Shown piece by piece: positions 5,528-8,225 of a stretch of 8,225 nucleotides of DNA. The notes beneath the pieces are model-generated. The model saw only the letters and a list, made by a program, of their open reading frames with translations, did not search any database and was not told the DNA's origin. The position numbers and the translations under genes are program-made. Location of the stretch: positions 1-8,225 of the forward strand of contig DDBM01000238.1 in NCBI GenBank assembly GCA_002333125.1. The letters are read 5' to 3'. Numbering within the stretch: position 1 is the first letter of the stretch; each line of letters begins with the position of its first letter. This DNA is from Moraxellaceae bacterium UBA2032 (lineage in GTDB: Bacteria > Pseudomonadota > Gammaproteobacteria > Pseudomonadales > Moraxellaceae).

Positions 5528-6742
5528 ATGCTTTTTGCCCCAGAAATTACGCCTAATGCGTACATCCCCCCACAACGCCTTTTATTAGGGCCAGGCCCTT
5601 CGGATATTTCGCCGCGTGTTTTACAAGCTATGGCTAAACCAACGATTGGTTATTTAGACCCTAGTTTTGTAACCATGATGGAAGAATTAAAATCACTATT
5701 ACGTTATGCCTTTCAGACCAAAAATGCGATGACCTTTCCTGTGTCTGGGCCAGGTTCGGCAGGTATGGAAATGTGTTTTGTTAATTTAGTTAGCCCCAAT
5801 GATAAAGTTATCGTGTGTCGTAATGGCGTGTTTGGTAATCGTATGGTCGAAAACGTGGAGCGTTGCGGCGGTGTAGCGATTATTGTGGATGATGAATGGG
5901 GTACAGCCATTGATGTTAATAAAGTCGCGGATGCACTCAAAGCAAATCCTGATACCAAAGTTTTGGCCTTTGTTCATGCCGAAACCTCAACAGGTGCGTT
6001 ATCAGATGCCGCTGCTTTATGTAAATTAGCCCAAGAGTATGGCTGTTTAAGTATTGTGGATGCGGTTACTTCGCTGGGTGGTGTGCCTGTATTGGTTGAT
6101 GCGTGGGGTGCAGATGCGGTGTATTCGGGCAGTCAAAAATGCCTCTCTTGTACACCGGGTTTATCGCCGATTACCTTTAGCGATAAAGCGATTGCCACGG
6201 TTAAAGCGCGTACCCATAAATGCCAAAGTTGGTTTTTAGACCTTAATTTGTTGTTGGGCTATTGGGGTGAAACCACAAGAACTTATCATCATACTGCGCC
6301 AACTAATAGCCTATATGCCCTGCATGAGTCGTTATTAATGTTGCAGCAAGAAGGCTTAAAAAATGCGTGGGCGCGTCATCAGCGTAATCATCAAGCTCTA
6401 AAAGCAGGTTTAAGCCAGTTAGATATTAATTTTGTGGTTAATGAACAAGACCGTTTGCCTCAGTTAAATTCGATTCATATTCCTACGGGTTTAGATGAAA
6501 AACAAGTACGTGCTGACTTATTGCAACAACATGGCATCGAAATAGGTGCAGGTTTGGGTGCATTAGCAGGTAAAATATGGCGTATTGGCTTGATGGGATA
6601 TTCGAGCCGTGTCGAAAATGTCATTAGCTGTTTGCAAGCTTTAGAAAGTGTGTTGCGTCAACAGGGTATGAATTGCCCAGAAGGGATTGCAGTTGCTGCG
6701 GCTTATCGTTCTTATGCGCAGCAAGCACAACAAACGAAGTAA
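5528..6742 (+). CDS. Class V PLP-dependent aminotransferase, alanine/serine–glyoxylate type
   Basis: This 404-residue cytoplasmic enzyme belongs to the alanine–glyoxylate/serine–glyoxylate aminotransferase branch (COG0075), which moves an amino group onto glyoxylate to give glycine, with alanine or serine as usual donors. Visible motifs are LLLGPGPSDISPRVL (18–32), SGPGSAGME (73–81), HAETSTG (150–156), VDAVTSLGG with the PLP-ring aspartate D178, and SGSQK with the Schiff-base lysine K204. YHHTAPTNSLYAL (253–265) follows, and RIGLMG (352–357) carries the substrate-carboxylate arginine equivalent to R360 of human AGT. The sequence matches the human AGT fold throughout, without its extra C-terminal targeting region. 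The donor amino acid cannot be read from sequence, and a purine-pathway or 2-aminoethylphosphonate aminotransferase role seems less likely. A GAGG ribosome site lies 12 bases before the ATG, rather far. A META-domain lipoprotein gene starts 4 bases after its stop. Confidence 0.88.
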   Translation: MLFAPEITPNAYIPPQRLLLGPGPSDISPRVLQAMAKPTIGYLDPSFVTMMEELKSLLRYAFQTKNAMTFPVSGPGSAGMEMCFVNLVSPNDKVIVCRNGVFGNRMVENVERCGGVAIIVDDEWGTAIDVNKVADALKANPDTKVLAFVHAETSTGALSDAAALCKLAQEYGCLSIVDAVTSLGGVPVLVDAWGADAVYSGSQKCLSCTPGLSPITFSDKAIATVKARTHKCQSWFLDLNLLLGYWGETTRTYHHTAPTNSLYALHESLLMLQQEGLKNAWARHQRNHQALKAGLSQLDINFVVNEQDRLPQLNSIHIPTGLDEKQVRADLLQQHGIEIGAGLGALAGKIWRIGLMGYSSRVENVISCLQALESVLRQQGMNCPEGIAVAAAYRSYAQQAQQTK

Positions 6743-6746
6743 ACCT

Positions 6747-7262
6747 ATGAAACGAGTCAGTGTTGGGGTTGGGGTTATGGCAATTGTAGGCTTGGGTGGG
6801 TGTACGTCTGCACCTAAGCCACAACCTAGAATAATGTCGATTATACCGCCTGTGCAAATGCGTGTTATGAGTGTGGGCGCACCAACAGCCTCGTCAACCA
6901 TCAATGTCAACGCGACTATTCCTGATAGCTTTGATAACTCCACATGGCAATTACTGCAAATACGCGGCCAGCGCATGAGTGCCGATAACTTAGCTCCTGT
7001 TTTTAGTTTTAAATCGGGTGAGTTGTCGGGTTTTACGGGTTGTAAAAGCTTAACAGGCACTTATCAGCGTGACGGTGTAGATTTGTGGGTCACAAGCTTT
7101 CAAATGGATAGTCAGCCGTGTGATGCCTTGCAATTGCAGCAGCAGTTAGTAGAATGGGCATGGATGCAGGTACGTCATATTCGTATTATTCAAGCCAATA
7201 ATTATTTAGCTCTGTTAGATGACTATAATAATCTATTGGCTGAGTTAAAGCCTTTAAAATGA
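6747..7262 (+). CDS. META-domain (HslJ-like) lipoprotein
   Basis: This predicted lipoprotein has 171 residues. The start at 6747 is chosen because it gives a short, typical signal: MKRVSVGVGVMAIVGLGGC, with lipobox LGGC and lipidated C19; an upstream in-frame ATG at 6687 would overlap the aminotransferase and bury the signal. After a Pro-rich linker (20–60) comes one META domain (PF03724) at about 65–170: STWQLLQIRG, FSFKSGELSGFTGCKSLTGTY (with C99 where the family has GCN), an LWVTSFQMDSQPCD segment (C125), and LALLDDYNNLLAELKPL at the end. META domains occur in HslJ, an outer-membrane protein linked to novobiocin resistance, and in protease-inhibitor-like proteins; no precise role can be given here. 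It begins 4 bases after the aminotransferase stop, so the two are probably co-transcribed. Its stop lies 10 bases from that of the convergent HNH gene. Confidence 0.82.
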   Translation: MKRVSVGVGVMAIVGLGGCTSAPKPQPRIMSIIPPVQMRVMSVGAPTASSTINVNATIPDSFDNSTWQLLQIRGQRMSADNLAPVFSFKSGELSGFTGCKSLTGTYQRDGVDLWVTSFQMDSQPCDALQLQQQLVEWAWMQVRHIRIIQANNYLALLDDYNNLLAELKPLK

Positions 7263-7272
7263 CAGGTGTGAG

Positions 7273-8052
7273 TTAGGCATTTAAAAAGATATTGGCTTGG
7301 TGATAGGCCAAAAACTCAGGCTCTGGTTGAAATTTTTTGGGTAAGTTAATAGATAGGCCTTCGAGTGCTAGTAAGTAGTCTTGACCAAGTGAGCTATGTT
7401 CTTGGTATTTAAGTTGTTTGGAAACGTGAATCATAAAGTCAGGTGTAACTGTGATTAAGCCTGCATCATAAGCTTTATCATGTAATGCAGATAGGCATAA
7501 GCCGTTACGTGGATTGAGTCTCTGTTGTGTGTTATGACTCCACGGCATAATATGACTGGCAATTAACAATGTGAGGGTATTAATTCCACTCATACAGCAT
7601 TTGCCCTCATAACTGCTTAATACAGCCTTTCTAAAAAAACTTTGTTTCACGCGTGTTTTAACGGAGCGTACTGTGTCATGGCCAGTGAAGTTAGCCTGAT
7701 TGGCGTTATCAACGCTGGATAAACTGACCAAACTGGATGTTGATTGCACTAAGTTATCAACAAGAATTTGACTTTCTTCACCAATCAATTCAGGGTGTTG
7801 CATAAAATTTTGCCATATCTCGCGGTCTAATTTAGAGCAACTACTTAGTCCTTTGCGGCCACTTTGCGTAATCACAGGGTCAAGACTCGCCAGATTAACT
7901 AATTTCATGGCTAATGAACTGGGACTCCTGTTCATTAGTTCGGCTGTTTTAATAATAATGGGGTTACGGCTATGTAGTTGCCCAAATGATAATTGGCAAT
8001 ATAAATTAAGTGCGATAAGTGTTTGCTCACGCGTCCATGCTTGTTTACTCAT
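7273..8052 (-). CDS. HNH endonuclease, restriction-like (HNH_2 type)
   Basis: This 259-residue protein has two parts. The N-terminal domain (about 1–60: WTREQTLIALNLYCQL, HSRNP, TAELMNRSPSSLAMKL) has the look of a small helical DNA-binding module often paired with HNH nucleases. The C-terminal nuclease (about 135–215) reads CCMSG, LLIASHIMPW, RLNPRNGLCLSALHDKAYDAGLI, matching PF13391; likely catalytic HNH residues are H167, N183 and H191. Relatives are usually annotated as putative restriction endonucleases. No methyltransferase or partner gene is present, so it may be a solitary, modification-dependent or otherwise defensive nuclease; its target is unknown. The ribosome site AAGGT precedes ATG by 7 bases. 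It starts 17 bases after plsY on the same strand and probably shares its transcript. All expected nuclease residues are present, so it looks intact. Confidence 0.85.
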   Translation of the reverse strand: MSKQAWTREQTLIALNLYCQLSFGQLHSRNPIIIKTAELMNRSPSSLAMKLVNLASLDPVITQSGRKGLSSCSKLDREIWQNFMQHPELIGEESQILVDNLVQSTSSLVSLSSVDNANQANFTGHDTVRSVKTRVKQSFFRKAVLSSYEGKCCMSGINTLTLLIASHIMPWSHNTQQRLNPRNGLCLSALHDKAYDAGLITVTPDFMIHVSKQLKYQEHSSLGQDYLLALEGLSINLPKKFQPEPEFLAYHQANIFLNA

Positions 8053-8069
8053 TCTTTTTACCTTAAAAG

Positions 8070-8225
8070 TTACGGCTCTTTCTTTTCCCCAAACTTACGT
8101 TCTTCACCTTTAAGCAAGGCTTTAATATTTTGTTTATGACGTGCAATTAACAAAACACTCATGCCAAAAATACCTAACATATAAGATGGGCAAATAAACC
8201 ATGCCGCAATGGGTGCAGCAGTAAA
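8070..8225 (-). CDS. plsY: Glycerol-3-phosphate acyltransferase PlsY, C-terminal part only
   Basis: The last 51 codons of PlsY, the inner-membrane enzyme that acylates glycerol-3-phosphate with acyl-phosphate in phospholipid synthesis. The visible piece is the last transmembrane helix (AAPIAAWFICPSYMLGIFGMSVLLIA), then RHKQNIKALLKGEERKFGEKKEP, matching the RH..NI.RL..G.E..F family ending. The upstream part lies beyond the right edge. It converges on tsaD, the arrangement also found in E. coli, and the HNH endonuclease gene follows after 17 bases. Confidence 0.88.
   Translation of the reverse strand, partial: FTAAPIAAWFICPSYMLGIFGMSVLLIARHKQNIKALLKGEERKFGEKKEP

Noticed and set aside
5713..5977. 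Two minus-strand frames (5713–5958, 5786–5977) and a plus-strand frame (6054–6239) overlapping the aminotransferase.
   Set aside because: All are contained in the conserved enzyme gene in other frames and lack start signals.
6687..6746. A longer start for the META lipoprotein that would overlap the aminotransferase.
   Set aside because: It adds 20 residues ahead of a normal lipoprotein signal peptide, which would displace the signal; the ATG at 6747 gives the expected layout.
6624..7060. Minus-strand frames (6624–6857, 6641–7060) opposite the end of the aminotransferase and the META lipoprotein.
   Set aside because: The plus-strand genes have clear domains and a lipobox; the opposite frames do not.
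7853..8113. A plus-strand frame opposite the start of the HNH gene and the end of plsY.
   Set aside because: It spans the boundary of two well-supported minus-strand genes and has no supporting features.

Overview
The window looks like chromosomal DNA from an AT-leaning gammaproteobacterium. The main evidence is the order rpsU–(yqeY)–dnaG–rpoD, the 'macromolecular synthesis' cluster, with tsaD divergent from rpsU. The short S21 protein, the RpoD N-terminus and the TsaD catalytic residues all read as gammaproteobacterial. I cannot place the genus from sequence alone. A sulfur-oxidising or other Thiotrichales-type lineage would fit, but this is only a guess.

Left part (1–2969, all minus strand, so read right to left): rpsU (ribosomal protein S21), yqeY (GatB/YqeY-domain protein), dnaG (primase) and the first 67 codons of rpoD (primary sigma factor). 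A clear sigma70-type promoter drives rpsU from about 3062, leaving a leader of roughly 93 nt with potential hairpins. Terminator-like hairpins lie after rpsU (two) and again just before dnaG. A candidate extended -10 promoter lies between dnaG and rpoD. Together these suggest that S21, primase and sigma factor are made at different levels from one cluster.

Middle: tsaD (tRNA t6A synthesis) runs on the plus strand from 3179. Right end: the last 51 codons of plsY (glycerol-3-phosphate acyltransferase) run on the minus strand, so tsaD and plsY point at each other. The roughly 3.9 kb between them (4193–8069) holds four genes unrelated to either. First is a minus-strand protein with LEA-like helical repeats joined to a YbeL-type zinc ribbon. 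Next is a plus-strand pair, an alanine/serine–glyoxylate-type class V aminotransferase and a META-domain lipoprotein four bases behind it. Last is a minus-strand HNH endonuclease 17 bases behind plsY. E. coli carries a different set of genes (ttdR–ttdABT) between the same two convergent genes, so this interval behaves as an accessory slot.

The accessory slot also carries small repeats: a REP-like inverted repeat just after tsaD, a GC-rich hairpin next to it, and a roughly 100-bp element bounded by 11-bp perfect inverted repeats upstream of the aminotransferase that looks like a miniature transposable element. The most unusual protein is the LEA-like/zinc-ribbon fusion, whose duplicated 44-residue unit resembles a segment of its own YbeL-like core. 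I found no CRISPR array, tRNA, rRNA, complete insertion sequence or recognisable multi-gene defence system.
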